64,000 nucleotides of DNA, taken from NCBI RefSeq assembly GCF_001612725.1, contig NZ_BDAZ01000031.1, forward strand, positions 62,001-126,000, written 5' to 3'. Position 1 is the stretch's first letter. Each line of letters opens with the position of its first letter. The position numbers and the translations under genes are program-made. Origin of the DNA: Nocardia anaemiae NBRC 100462. GTDB lineage: Bacteria > Actinomycetota > Actinomycetes > Mycobacteriales > Mycobacteriaceae. The notes below the pieces were generated by a model that saw nothing but the letters and a program-made list of their open reading frames with translations, searched no databases and was not told the origin of the DNA. Shown piece after piece: positions 34,606 through 44,598 of this stretch.

Positions 34606-36135
34606 CTACTCCTCGTCGGGCTTGTCGAGAACCACGACCGCGTCACCCTCGCGGCGCGGCCGCTCGGCGAGCACCGGGAACTGACCGGTGATGCCCTCGC
34701 GTTCCTGAGCGACCTGCAGCACCCGCTTGCGGGCCAGGAACCACCCGCCGACGAAGGCCGGAACCACGACCACGAACATTGCGATCACGGCACCACGCTG
34801 CTCGATTTCGTGACTGCATGCCATCAGCACGATGACCGTAACCAGGAACGCCAGCGTGGCGTAGCTGGTGTAGGGCGCACCGACCAGCCGGAACGAAGGA
34901 CGCTCCGCCAAACCCTTCTTCGACCAGCGGAACAGCTGCAGCTGGCAAACCACGATCGCACCCCAGGCCGCGATGGTGCCCAGCGCGGACATGTTGAGCA
35001 CGATCTCGAAGGCCTTGTCCGGCACCATCGCATTGAGCCCGACACCGACCAGCGCGATCGCACCGGTGGCGAGGATGCCGACGTAAGGCACACCGCCGTT
35101 GGACATCCGCGAGGCGATCTTGGGCGCACTGCCGTTCATCGACATCGAGCGCAGGATGCGGCCCGTCGAGTACAGACCCGCGTTGAGGCTGGAGAAGGCC
35201 GCGGTCAGCACCACCAGGTTCATGATCGAACCCGCACCGCCGACACCGAGCTTGGAGAAGAAGGTGACGAACGGGCTTTCACCGGCCTTGAAGACGACAT
35301 AGGGCAGCAGCAGTCCGAGCAGCACCAGCGAACCGACGTAGAACAGCGCGATGCGGGCGATGACCGAATTGATGGCCCGCGGCATGATCTTTTCCGGGTT
35401 CTCCGCCTCACCGGCGGCCGTGCCGATCAATTCCACTGCGGCGTAGGCGAACACGACACCGGTGGTGACGGTGACCAGGGGCAGCAGACCGGTCGGGAAC
35501 AGGCCGCCGTTATCGGAGAGCACGCTGAAACCGGTGGTCTCACCATCGACCTTGAAGCGGCCCGCCAGGAAGATGGTGCCGATGATCAAGAAGGCGACGA
35601 GTGCGACGACCTTGATCAGCGCGGCCCAGAACTCCAGTTCGCCGAACCACTTCACCGAGATCAGGTTGATGCTGACCACGATTGCCAGTGCCACCAGCGC
35701 GATCAACCACTGCGGTATCGCCTCGGTGGCTCCCCAGAAATGGACATAGGTGGCGATCGCGGTGATGTCTACGATGCCGGTCATGCACCAGTGGAAGAAG
35801 TACATCCACCCGACCGCGAAAGCCAGCTTCTCGCCGTAGAACTCACGCGCGTAGGAGACGAACGAGCCGGAGGACGGACGATGCAGCACCAGCTCGCCCA
35901 GGGCCCGCAGGATGAAGAATACGAAGATGCCGCAGACTGCGTAGACCAGGAACAGTCCCGGACCGGCCGTGTGCAACCGACCACCGGCACCAAGGAACAG
36001 TCCGGTGCCGATCGCGCCACCGATCGCGATCATCTGCAGCTGGCGCGGGCGCAACGCCTTGTGATAGCCCGCATCCTCAGCATGCAGACCATCCGCGGGC
36101 GCCGGCACTTCCGCGGAGGATTGAACGGTTGTCAT
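34606..36135 (-). CDS. ansP: Amino-acid permease, APC family, L-asparagine permease-like
   Basis: 509 aa from the ATG at 36135, preceded by GAAAGG. It has twelve hydrophobic segments. The N-terminal LRPRQLQMIAIGGAIGTGLF and the HRPSSGSFVSYAREF loop are typical of the AAT subfamily and very like mycobacterial AnsP. It imports an amino acid, probably asparagine, by proton symport across the plasma membrane. Related specificities (D-serine/glycine/alanine, GABA) cannot be excluded. It sits between pknG and NAD-glutamate dehydrogenase and has a copy of the 26-bp palindrome 40 bp upstream, supporting a role in nitrogen assimilation. Confidence 0.9.
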   Translation of the reverse strand: MTTVQSSAEVPAPADGLHAEDAGYHKALRPRQLQMIAIGGAIGTGLFLGAGGRLHTAGPGLFLVYAVCGIFVFFILRALGELVLHRPSSGSFVSYAREFYGEKLAFAVGWMYFFHWCMTGIVDITAIATYVHFWGATEAIPQWLIALVALAIVVSINLISVKWFGELEFWAALIKVVALVAFLIIGTIFLAGRFKVDGETTGFSVLSDNGGLFPTGLLPLVTVTTGVVFAYAAVELIGTAAGEAENPEKIMPRAINSVIARIALFYVGSLVLLGLLLPYVVFKAGESPFVTFFSKLGVGGAGSIMNLVVLTAAFSSLNAGLYSTGRILRSMSMNGSAPKIASRMSNGGVPYVGILATGAIALVGVGLNAMVPDKAFEIVLNMSALGTIAAWGAIVVCQLQLFRWSKKGLAERPSFRLVGAPYTSYATLAFLVTVIVLMACSHEIEQRGAVIAMFVVVVPAFVGGWFLARKRVLQVAQEREGITGQFPVLAERPRREGDAVVVLDKPDEE

Positions 36136-36174
36136 GGTGGAGCCTTTCAAGTGACGGCGATCATATCGCTGCTT

Positions 36175-36200
36175 AATGTATCGCTATTCAACGGCACGTT
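36175..36200. promoter_or_regulatory. 26-bp palindromic element, copy 3
   Basis: Arms AATGTATCGC and ACGGCACGTT with centre TATTCA, 40 bp upstream of the ansP start. Copy 4 lies 77 bp further on and serves the divergent gene. Confidence 0.75.
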
Positions 36201-36277
36201 CAATAGGGAAGCAAAACTTGTAACCACGCGGAAACGTCGCGGAGCCGCCATACCCGCCGTGACCTCGGCGTTAGTTG

Positions 36278-36303
36278 ATCGTACCGTTGAACATCGGTAC
36301 GCT
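36278..36303. promoter_or_regulatory. 26-bp palindromic element, copy 4
   Basis: Core TACCG-TTGAACAT-CGGTA, only 30 bp upstream of the SPFH gene start. It aligns position for position with the other copies but has a more divergent centre and edges. Confidence 0.65.
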
Positions 36304-36333
36304 GTATACGTTTACGGCTGATGGAGCGCGAGC

Positions 36334-37401
36334 ATGGCATGGTTCGAACGGGAGTTCATCGCGGTCCCTGAGGGCCGCAAGAATCAACTGGTCTACAAGT
36401 GGCCGGATGTCAACATCCGTCGCTACAGCCGTGCCATCGTCAATGCCGACGAGATCGCCCTGTTCGTCAAGTCCGGGCAGGTCGTGGCCGCGATGGGCCC
36501 CGGTCGGCATCGGATCGATGCCGACGAACTGCCGGTACTCGGCGCACTCGTGGATACGCTGACCGGCAACAACTTCTACCGCGCCGAACTGTATTTCGTC
36601 TCCACCCGCGAGTTCCCCGGCATCAAGTTCGGCGGCCGCCTGGCCGATATCGCCGATCCGGTCAGCGAACAGGTCGTGACGCTGCGGGTCTTCGGGGAAT
36701 TCGCACTGTCGGTGCGAGATCCGGCCGAACTGGTCACCTCACTCGCGGGCACCACCGACCTGAGCGTCCCGGCGACGGTGGAGTCCTGGAGCTCGGACCT
36801 ACTGCTCAAGTCCATGAAAGTCGCTGTCACCCAGGGAATTTCCCGCGGCGACTGGCCGGTGCTCGGCCTGTCCGGACAGTTGGAGCCGATCGAGGCCGCC
36901 GTGGTGCGCCAGACCAATCTGACGCTCTACGAGTACGGCCTGCGCATCGCGCGTCTCGGCAACTTCGATATCACGCTGGCCCCGGAAGATGCCGAGCGCA
37001 TCAAGCGACTTGCCAAGGACGTCACTTACATTCGGCTTGCTGGCGACTTCCAGCGTTATGCTGCAGGGGAATTGGCACTCGGTGCGGGCCAGGGATTTGC
37101 CCACGGCCATGGCAGTGGCGACGGATTCCTTGGTGCAGCCCTGGGTTTGAACGCGATCCAACAGCAGGCACCGAGCAATCCATGGCAGCGGCAGTCGGTA
37201 CCCGCTGTCGCGCAACCGGTTTCGACCGGCACGCAGCCGGTATGTGCCAGCTGCGGAACCGAAAACCCCGCGAATGCGCGATTCTGCATGAACTGCGGTG
37301 ACCCATTGGCGGCCCGACCCCGCCACTGCACCGAATGCGGCGCGGATCTCACTGCAGCAGCGAAGTTCTGCGGCAGCTGCGGCACCGCCGCCACGAGCTG
37401 A
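36334..37401 (+). CDS. SPFH domain protein with C-terminal zinc ribbons
   Basis: 355 aa; GGAG sits 8 bp before the ATG. Residues 1-250 resemble the SPFH/band-7-like 'virion core protein' family (YdjI-like): an AIVNADEIALFVKSGQVV strand, a PGRHRIDADELPVLG turn and long helices after. A flexible Gly/His/Gln segment leads to two C-terminal double-Cys motifs, CASC...CMNC (about 305-323) and CTEC...CGSC (about 332-350), which form zinc ribbons. Such proteins assemble on membranes and appear in envelope-stress contexts. It is divergent from ansP, each with its own palindromic element. Confidence 0.85.
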   Translation: MAWFEREFIAVPEGRKNQLVYKWPDVNIRRYSRAIVNADEIALFVKSGQVVAAMGPGRHRIDADELPVLGALVDTLTGNNFYRAELYFVSTREFPGIKFGGRLADIADPVSEQVVTLRVFGEFALSVRDPAELVTSLAGTTDLSVPATVESWSSDLLLKSMKVAVTQGISRGDWPVLGLSGQLEPIEAAVVRQTNLTLYEYGLRIARLGNFDITLAPEDAERIKRLAKDVTYIRLAGDFQRYAAGELALGAGQGFAHGHGSGDGFLGAALGLNAIQQQAPSNPWQRQSVPAVAQPVSTGTQPVCASCGTENPANARFCMNCGDPLAARPRHCTECGADLTAAAKFCGSCGTAATS

Positions 37402-37653
37402 CTACTCCCGCCGGTGTACCCGCCCCCTACGTCAGCTCCTGACCCACACTTCCGGCACTGACGCATACCTTCGACGCCGTCGCACATCGACTCTCCGCAC
37501 GACACACCGGGCCTGAAATCTGAACCTCTGCGCGAGCAGTGCCCGAGCGTGAGCCACCAAAGGAAATCCCCGTCGTCCAGGCGAACACCGGGATCCACTG
37601 CGGAGGTATGGATCCCGATGTTCGGCCGGACGGCGGGGCAGCCGTTCACCGAA

Positions 37654-37688
37654 CCCCGCGATCTCGGGCATTCGCCGAGACCGCGGGG
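37654..37688 (-). terminator. Terminator of the glutamate dehydrogenase gene
   Basis: Stem CCCCGCG-TCTCGG pairing with CCGAGA-CGCGGGG (one mismatch, 6-base loop), 11 bp after the dehydrogenase stop. The remaining bases of 37402-37698 hold nothing I recognise. Confidence 0.75.
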
Positions 37689-37698
37689 CCGATAGCGG

Positions 37699-40600
37699 CT
37701 AGCTCGAAATCGGTGCTGCCGCGGCGGATTCGCCGCTGCTGACCATGCTGCGGACCTGGCGGGCAGCCACCGAAAGGGTGGCCAGGTCGTGGGTGCCCGC
37801 AGCGAAGATCTCGCCGAGGGAGGCACCGGCGCGGGCCAGGCGGGGGCGGTTGACCGACTCCCATTCGGCGATCTTGTCGGCGGTGCTCTCGTCCGGTTCG
37901 GATGTGGTGAGCACGTCCAGGGTGAGCGAGCGCAGCGAATCGTAGAGATCGTCACGGACCGCGAGCCGGGCCAGGGTGCGCCACCGGTCGTCGCGGGCGA
38001 GGTTGCTGACCGCGGTCAACAGCCGCTCGATCTGGAAGTGATCGTCGAGTGCGTAGTAGAGCTCGGCGACCTCCTCCGCGTCGCGCTCGGCGATATCGGC
38101 CACATCGAGGATGTCCAACAGCGGGAACAGGTGGATGAGCCGGTACACCTCCTCCGCCAATTCCGCGGGCGCACCCCGCTCGACAGCGGCACGCGCATTC
38201 GTCGCCAGATCCTCGGCGTGGGCCGCGGGCAGCCGGGCAGGCAGCATCTGGCCCGCGAGCTTGCGGACTCCGTCGCGGTAGCGGGCGATATCGGCACCGA
38301 TGGCAATCGGTTGCGGGCGGCTGGTCAGCAGCCAGCGGGACACCCGATCGAGCGTGCGCCTGGTCTCCCGCTCGAGTTCGTCGCGTGCCGTGGTCGACAT
38401 CGGCGTGGTCCGAATGCGTTGCCAGAGCGTGTGCAGATCGAAGATCTCCACGGCAACGGTGAAGGCGCGCACCGCGTCGTCGGTGCTCGCACCCGCCTCC
38501 TCCGCCAGCCGGAACGCATAGGTGATGCCGCCGTGGTCCACCATGTCGTTGACCACCATGGTGGCCACGATCTGACGGCGCAGCGGATGCCTGCCGATCG
38601 CTTCGGCGAACCGTGCCCGCAGCGGCCGGGGGAAGTAGGCCAGCAAGGCTGAGGCGAAGGCCGGGTTATCCGGCAGATCCCCGGCCAGCAGGTCATCCTT
38701 GAGCGAAAGCTTCACGTGGGCGAGCAGATTCGCCAGCTCCGGCGAGGTGAGCCCGGATCCGGCGGCGGCACGTTTTTTCAGCTCGGCATCCGAGGGCAGT
38801 GCCTCGAGCCGCCGATCGACACCGCGCCGGGACTCGAGGTCGGCGATCAGACGGCGGTGCACGCCCGCCATCGGTACCGCTTGCGCCCGCGAGAGCCCCA
38901 TCCGGAAGTTCTGCGAAATATTGTCGCGCAGTACGAGTTCGGAGACTTCGTCGGTCATGGCGGCGAGCAGTTCGGTGCGGTCGGCGGCATCGAGCTCGCC
39001 GCTGGAGATGACCGCGTCCAACAACACCTTGATATTGACCTCGTGGTCCGAGCAGTCGACACCCGCCGAATTGTCCAGGGCGTCGGTATTCATCCGGCCG
39101 CCGTTGGCGCAGTATTCGACGCGGCCGAGCGCGGTCGCACCGAGGTTACCGCCCTCGCCGATCACCTTGGCGCGCAATTGGTTCGCGTCGACCCGCACCG
39201 CATCGTTGGACTTGTCACCGGCATCGGCATTCGTCTCGGTGGATGCCTTGATGTAGGTGCCGATACCGCCGTTCCAGAACAGATCGACCGGTGCGAGCAA
39301 GATCGCCCGGATCATCTCCGGTGGAGACAAGGTGGTCACGCTCGGATCCAACCCCAGTGCCTCGCGCACCTGCGGGCTGACCGGAACAGCCTTGGCGGAC
39401 CGGTCGTAGACACCGCCGCCCACGCTGATCAGCGACTTGTCGTAGTCGGCCCAGGACGAGCGTGGCAGTGCGAACATCCGCTTGCGCTCCAGGAACGACT
39501 TCGCCGCATCGGGATTCGGATCCAGGAAGATGTGCCGGTGGTCGAAGGCCGCGACCAAGCGGATGTGCTCGGACAGCAGCATGCCGTTGCCGAAGACATC
39601 GCCGCTCATATCGCCGACTCCGGCGACGGTGAAATCGGTTGTCTGCGTGTCGATATCCATCTCGGCGAAATGCCGTTTGACGCTCTCCCACGCGCCCTTG
39701 GCGGTAATACCCATCGCCTTGTGGTCGTAGCCGACCGAACCACCCGAGGCGAAGGCGTCACCCAGCCAGAAACCATATTGACGCGCAACATCATTGGCGA
39801 TATCGGAGAAGGTCGCGGTGCCCTTGTCGGCAGCGACGACGAGGTAGGTGTCGTCACCGTCGCGGCGCACCACCCGCTCCGGTGGCAGCACCTCGCCGGA
39901 GGCGTGGTCGACATTATCGGTCACATCCAGCAGGCCGGAGATGAAGGTGCGGTAGCAGGCGATGCCCTCGTTCAACTGCGCCTGTCGATCCGCGGTCGGA
40001 TCACCGGTCGCCGTCGGCGGCTGCTTCACCACGAAACCGCCCTTGGCGCCGACCGGGACGATGACCGCGTTCTTCACCGCCTGCGCCTTCACCAGGCCCA
40101 GGATCTCGGTACGGAAGTCCTCCAGCCGGTCCGACCAGCGCAACCCGCCACGCGCGACCGGGCCGAAGCGCAGATGCACACCCTCGACCCGGGGCGAGTA
40201 CACGAAGATCTCGAATTGCGGCCGTGGCCTGGGCAATTCGGAGACCGCATGCGGATCGAATTTGAACGACAGGTACTCCGGCGCGTTGCCGTCGCTGTCG
40301 CGGCGATAGTAGTTGGTGCGCAGGGTCGCAGTGATCAGCCCGAGCACCGCGCGAAGGATACGGTCGGCATCGAGGCTCACCACGGCGTCGATCTCGGCCT
40401 GCAGCCGTTCGGCGATGCCAGCGGCCCGCGCCGATGCCACCGCCCCGACACCCTCGGGATCGAAGTACGCGTCGAACAGTTCGATGAACAAGCGGGCCAT
40501 GTTCGGCTGTGCCAGAAGCACACGGGAGATATTGCCGAGTGTGTAGGCGAATCCGGCCTGCTGCAGGTACTTACCGTATGCGCGCAGTATCGAGATCTGC

Positions 40601-42606
40601 CGCCACTGCAGTCCGGCGCGCAACACCAATTCGTTCAGCGCGTCGACCTCGGCGCTGCCGTTCCACATGGCCGCGAAGGCCTCCGGGAAATATTGCCGCA
40701 CACCGCCTTCGACCGAGGACTCGTCGGCCGATCGAGTGAGTTCGTCCTCCAGGTCGGCATCAATCGCGGTGCGCAGCAGCGCCGCCGGGACGCGCAATCC
40801 GAAATCGTAGATCCACTTGTGCGTATCGTCCGGCAGGGCGATGCGGTGCGGCCGTTCGTCGACCACCTCGACCCCGAGACTTTGCAGCACCGGAAGCACC
40901 CGGCTCAGCGAGACGCCCTCGCCCGCGACATAGAGGGTGAAGCGCCAATCCCCCGACGGTGATTCGGCATTCCGATACAGATTCGTATCGATGGCGCCGT
41001 CCGCGAGACGGTCCAGCCGCTGCAGATCGACCAGCGCGTGCTCCGGTTCGTACTCCTGCTGGTAGCCGACCGGGAAGGCGCTCGCGTAGGCATTGGCGAC
41101 CTTCGACGAGATCGCGGGCACCCCCGTCGCGGCCGCCACCAACCGGTCGGCCCAACTGCGAGTGGTCGCGAAGAGCAGCTCCTGGATGCGCTCGCGATTG
41201 GATTCGGAGATATCGGCGGGCTCCGCGTCGGGACCGCGATGCACCGTGAAATACACCACGGCCAATTCGGATTCGCTCGCTCGCGCGGAGTACGCGACCT
41301 GTTCGCCGTCGAATTCCGCGCGCAGGATCTCCTCCATGCGCAGCCGGACCTCGGTCGAGTACCGATCGCGGGGCAGGTAGACCAGGCAGTAGACCGCACC
41401 GCTGCGCCCATCGCGCCGGATGAACAGGCGGACCTGCCTGCGCAGCCCCAAATTCATGACCGCGGAGACGGTTTCGAACAGCCGCCGAGCGTCGGTGGAG
41501 AACAGTTCCACCCGCGGGAAGGACTGCATCATCTCCAGCATCGCCTGCCCGGAGAACGAATTGAGTTCGAAGCCCGCCCATTCGATGACCTGGTGCACGC
41601 GTCGGGAGATGACCGGGATATCGAGGATGTTCTCATGCAGACCGGTCACCGTGAACGAGCCGACGAAGACGTGCTCGCCCTGCACCGGGCCGACACCGGC
41701 ACCGCCGGAGCCACCACTGCCGTAATCGGCGACGCTGACGAAGTACAGCTCACCCGATCCCGGGATCAGCGCATCCACCGACCCGTTGGCCAGCCGCAGG
41801 ACGGGCCGGGTGTTGCCGAGCACGGGGACATCGAGGTCGACGTTCGAACCGTTCCAGAGCACGCCGAGGCCGGTGCCGGGCACCTGCTGCGGTTCGCTAC
41901 CGCCATCGGTGCGGCTGCTTCGGTAATACCCGTAGCCGAGCACCGTGAAATGCCCTTCGGCCAACCAGCGCAACAACTTCGCGCATTCGGGCACCTCCGG
42001 ATCGTCGGAGCGGTGCGCGATATGGTCGAGCCGACCCGCCAGCGCGACCATCGCGTTCGCCATGCCCGGCGTATCGTCGACGACCTTGCGCAGCACCCGC
42101 AGCAGCGCGGGCAGCTCGCGGTCGATCCGGTCCAGCAAGGCGGTGCTTACGCCAGCGGCCAGCTGCACATGGATCCACGATTCGGTGACAGTATGACTGC
42201 CGCTCGCCGGGACGGTATCGGGCTCCTTTGCGGCGATCGCCCGCAACCGCCCGCGGCGGTCCCGCGCGATATCGAAGACCGGGTGGACGACCTCGGTCAC
42301 CGCGGCACCGAGACGGCGCAGCGCGGTGGTCACCGAATCGACCAGCAGCGGCATATCGTCATTGACGATCTGGATGGCCGCACCGAGTCCACTGCCGTCA
42401 TCCGGGCGGTACACCCGGGTGATGGCCGCACCGGGCAACCGAATGGCTGCCAGTTCCAAGTGGTTTCGGAAGATTTGTTCGGCCCGATCGGTGATCGTCG
42501 GCGCGGTGGCGCCCGGCTGGATCCAACGGAAGTAGGCCGCCTCCAGATCGGTCGGATCGTCGCGGAACCGTTTGAATGAAATCGTCTGCTGGGTGGTTGC
42601 CACCAT
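37699..42606 (-). CDS. gdh2: NAD-specific glutamate dehydrogenase, large (180-kDa) class
   Basis: 1635 aa from the ATG at 42606, the size of the L_180 class (Streptomyces, Mycobacterium). It oxidatively deaminates glutamate to 2-oxoglutarate and ammonia using NAD. The N-terminal half is the long regulatory region with ACT-like repeats. The catalytic part begins near residue 800: GGLRWSDRLEDFRTEI, the PVGAKGGFVVK lysine segment and GVGDMSGDVFGNGML of the nucleotide-binding domain. In mycobacteria GarA, under PknG control, inhibits this enzyme. A 26-bp palindromic element lies 63 bp upstream of its start. Confidence 0.95.
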   Translation of the reverse strand: MVATTQQTISFKRFRDDPTDLEAAYFRWIQPGATAPTITDRAEQIFRNHLELAAIRLPGAAITRVYRPDDGSGLGAAIQIVNDDMPLLVDSVTTALRRLGAAVTEVVHPVFDIARDRRGRLRAIAAKEPDTVPASGSHTVTESWIHVQLAAGVSTALLDRIDRELPALLRVLRKVVDDTPGMANAMVALAGRLDHIAHRSDDPEVPECAKLLRWLAEGHFTVLGYGYYRSSRTDGGSEPQQVPGTGLGVLWNGSNVDLDVPVLGNTRPVLRLANGSVDALIPGSGELYFVSVADYGSGGSGGAGVGPVQGEHVFVGSFTVTGLHENILDIPVISRRVHQVIEWAGFELNSFSGQAMLEMMQSFPRVELFSTDARRLFETVSAVMNLGLRRQVRLFIRRDGRSGAVYCLVYLPRDRYSTEVRLRMEEILRAEFDGEQVAYSARASESELAVVYFTVHRGPDAEPADISESNRERIQELLFATTRSWADRLVAAATGVPAISSKVANAYASAFPVGYQQEYEPEHALVDLQRLDRLADGAIDTNLYRNAESPSGDWRFTLYVAGEGVSLSRVLPVLQSLGVEVVDERPHRIALPDDTHKWIYDFGLRVPAALLRTAIDADLEDELTRSADESSVEGGVRQYFPEAFAAMWNGSAEVDALNELVLRAGLQWRQISILRAYGKYLQQAGFAYTLGNISRVLLAQPNMARLFIELFDAYFDPEGVGAVASARAAGIAERLQAEIDAVVSLDADRILRAVLGLITATLRTNYYRRDSDGNAPEYLSFKFDPHAVSELPRPRPQFEIFVYSPRVEGVHLRFGPVARGGLRWSDRLEDFRTEILGLVKAQAVKNAVIVPVGAKGGFVVKQPPTATGDPTADRQAQLNEGIACYRTFISGLLDVTDNVDHASGEVLPPERVVRRDGDDTYLVVAADKGTATFSDIANDVARQYGFWLGDAFASGGSVGYDHKAMGITAKGAWESVKRHFAEMDIDTQTTDFTVAGVGDMSGDVFGNGMLLSEHIRLVAAFDHRHIFLDPNPDAAKSFLERKRMFALPRSSWADYDKSLISVGGGVYDRSAKAVPVSPQVREALGLDPSVTTLSPPEMIRAILLAPVDLFWNGGIGTYIKASTETNADAGDKSNDAVRVDANQLRAKVIGEGGNLGATALGRVEYCANGGRMNTDALDNSAGVDCSDHEVNIKVLLDAVISSGELDAADRTELLAAMTDEVSELVLRDNISQNFRMGLSRAQAVPMAGVHRRLIADLESRRGVDRRLEALPSDAELKKRAAAGSGLTSPELANLLAHVKLSLKDDLLAGDLPDNPAFASALLAYFPRPLRARFAEAIGRHPLRRQIVATMVVNDMVDHGGITYAFRLAEEAGASTDDAVRAFTVAVEIFDLHTLWQRIRTTPMSTTARDELERETRRTLDRVSRWLLTSRPQPIAIGADIARYRDGVRKLAGQMLPARLPAAHAEDLATNARAAVERGAPAELAEEVYRLIHLFPLLDILDVADIAERDAEEVAELYYALDDHFQIERLLTAVSNLARDDRWRTLARLAVRDDLYDSLRSLTLDVLTTSEPDESTADKIAEWESVNRPRLARAGASLGEIFAAGTHDLATLSVAARQVRSMVSSGESAAAAPISS

Positions 42607-42668
42607 CGACTCGTGCCTTCCCGAGATCTGAGCCCGTAACCGTACGGTTCCCATACATTACATGGTTT

Positions 42669-42694
42669 GATGTGCCGTTGTATAGCGGTACGTT
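42669..42694. promoter_or_regulatory. 26-bp palindromic element, copy 5
   Basis: Arms GATGTGCCGT and AGCGGTACGTT around TGTAT, between glutamate dehydrogenase and the end of the ESX-associated genes. Confidence 0.75.
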
Positions 42695-42763
42695 AAATGC
42701 GTAGAACATTGGTGAAAGAGATCGGCACTGGTCAAGTGCAGTGACCGGCCGGAGCCCGGTCGG

Positions 42764-43480
42764 TCAGGGGGTTAGACCGGATCGTGACATGAAGGTCTGA
42801 GCGGCCGCACGTCCGGTGAAGGCACCCGTCTCTACCCGAAGTCCGACAAGGGTATTCGCGTACCGCAGAGTTGCCGACGGACTGATCGCCACGAAGACGA
42901 CACCGTCGGCCAGCACAGTACCGCCCGCCGTCCGCCAATTGCGCACGGTATCGGCCCGGCGCTCTGGCGGATCAAGTGCCACCGAGAGCGTCAGATCCCG
43001 GCCACCGGTGATTCCACCCGCGAGCATCGGATCGGCCGCCGGAACGACACAGTTCTCGGCCGAGGAATCGACCGGCTGACAGGAGGCGGCCGCACGCAAT
43101 TGGCTCGGCAGCGCCTGATCGACACCGAGATCGGCCATCGAGGACAGCGGCGTCGAACACGAACGCACGACCGTGAAGCCGAGGCCGAGGACCATGGTCA
43201 CGATGGCCGCGATCGCGGCACCCCACTGCCAGCGCGGATACTCCTTGGCGACAAGCTTTTCCGCACCCGAGGCCGCATTCTCCGCGCCCGCCACCGCATC
43301 CCCGGTCGCCGCCACGGCCCGCTCGGCACCCACGACCACCCGTTCGACGTCCTCCGGATACCGGGTCAGGCTCGATAGTCGACGCACCGCGGATAGCGGC
43401 GCACCGCAATGCCCGCATTGCGCTGGATTACCGATATTGCGGTGGGAGCAGTACTCGCAGACCAACTCGGCTACTGACAT
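42764..43480 (-). CDS. ESX-associated zinc-ribbon membrane protein
   Basis: 238 aa. An N-terminal CEYCSHRNIG...CGHCG motif (residues 9-25) forms a zinc ribbon. An Ala-rich helix and one membrane segment follow (about 85-105); the rest is extracytoplasmic with paired Cys residues. The family is not recognised. It starts 10 bp after the upstream discoidin-like gene and ends the minus-strand ESX run, so it is probably a locus accessory. Confidence 0.75.
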   Translation of the reverse strand: MSVAELVCEYCSHRNIGNPAQCGHCGAPLSAVRRLSSLTRYPEDVERVVVGAERAVAATGDAVAGAENAASGAEKLVAKEYPRWQWGAAIAAIVTMVLGLGFTVVRSCSTPLSSMADLGVDQALPSQLRAAASCQPVDSSAENCVVPAADPMLAGGITGGRDLTLSVALDPPERRADTVRNWRTAGGTVLADGVVFVAISPSATLRYANTLVGLRVETGAFTGRAAAQTFMSRSGLTP

Positions 43481-43490
43481 GGCAGCGGCC

Positions 43491-44561
43491 TCAGTGCCCG
43501 GTGATCACGATGGAAGAAATCGCGATGGTATTGATTGTCGGATCACCCTTCGATTCCTGAACCGTCAGTACGATCTTCGACGCCTGCACGGGCGCCTCGA
43601 ACTTGGTGACGACCAGGGTGCGCTGATCGAGGGTCTGCTGGGTATAGGCCGTCTTGTTCGGATCGTCGAAGATATACCGAACCCGGCTGGCGGTGCGGTA
43701 TTTCGTCCACTGGTCCACACCGTCGCTGCCGACACTGTCCCAGCCGGGGACGATGCCGATCGAATCGATCTGATAGGTCTTGCCGAGATCGATGGTCAGC
43801 ACCTGCCCGTCGACCTTGTATGCGCGCGGGCATGACCAGGCCTTGCCCTGCTGGCCACCGAAGGCGTCCATACCCGGTGTACCGCCTGGTGGGCAGTTGG
43901 CAGTGGCGGATTTCGGGGTGATCGTTCCGGACGCGGGCGAGGACGATTCCGGTTTCGATGTCGGGGCGGGCGCGGTCGCCGAGGGAGTGATGACCGCGAT
44001 ACGATCCGGCGCCTTCGAATCGTCCTTCCCACCGGTGGAAACCAACGCGATGATCAGCAATAGAACCAACACACCGCAGATCGCCAACGCGACTTTGGGA
44101 TTCTTGAGCTTCTTCGCCAGCAAGGCGATCTGCTCCGCGGTGTCGGGTCTGCGCGTCTTGGCGGTTCCGGATGCCGACCGCGCCGGTTCCTCGGGCGGCG
44201 GCTGCTTCGCCGAGACTTCGGAGTAGTCCGCCGAAAAGTCCAGTCCCGGTGCCGCATCCGGCTGCTGCCCGTTCAGCAGCGCGATGATCCGCTCACTGGC
44301 CTTCGGCCCATCGGAGGATCGCCGCGGCGGCAACTCCGCGTCGGACATCCCGCCCTGGGCGGAACCGGCCGCCACCGCGGCACTGGAGTACGGATCATCA
44401 CCGAAACCCAGTTCCCCGAATTCCGGATCGCCGACCAGGGGTCCGCTCGGCACGGATTCGGATGCCGGATCACTTTCCCCGAACGAGGGATCCGAGAGCA
44501 ACGCATCCAGGACAGCGCCTCGATGGCGGAGAATGACATCTCCCGGATCCTCGCCAGCCAT
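43491..44561 (-). CDS. ESX-associated membrane protein with discoidin-like extracellular domain
   Basis: 356 aa from the ATG at 44561 (a GTG lies 27 bp upstream). There is a disordered acidic cytoplasmic N-terminus (about 1-160), one membrane helix (VALAICGVLVLLLIIALVS, about 163-181), a Ser/Pro/Thr linker and a C-terminal beta domain (about 230-356). That domain has DLGKTYQIDSIGIVPGW, SRVRYIFDD and SKIVLTVQESKG, which resemble F5/8 type C (discoidin) sandwiches that bind glycans or lipids. It follows the HTH gene after a perfect inverted repeat. It may present a binding domain outside the cell for the secretion locus; this is inference. Confidence 0.78.
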   Translation of the reverse strand: MAGEDPGDVILRHRGAVLDALLSDPSFGESDPASESVPSGPLVGDPEFGELGFGDDPYSSAAVAAGSAQGGMSDAELPPRRSSDGPKASERIIALLNGQQPDAAPGLDFSADYSEVSAKQPPPEEPARSASGTAKTRRPDTAEQIALLAKKLKNPKVALAICGVLVLLLIIALVSTGGKDDSKAPDRIAVITPSATAPAPTSKPESSSPASGTITPKSATANCPPGGTPGMDAFGGQQGKAWSCPRAYKVDGQVLTIDLGKTYQIDSIGIVPGWDSVGSDGVDQWTKYRTASRVRYIFDDPNKTAYTQQTLDQRTLVVTKFEAPVQASKIVLTVQESKGDPTINTIAISSIVITGH

Positions 44562-44598
44562 GGTCGGGATCGTATCCAGACCGGCCACAGCACGGCTC

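Noticed and set aside
36175..36303. The two palindromes as ends of a miniature transposon.
   Set aside because: They are not in inverted orientation with target duplications, and the spacer is simply the divergent promoter region; other copies occur singly.
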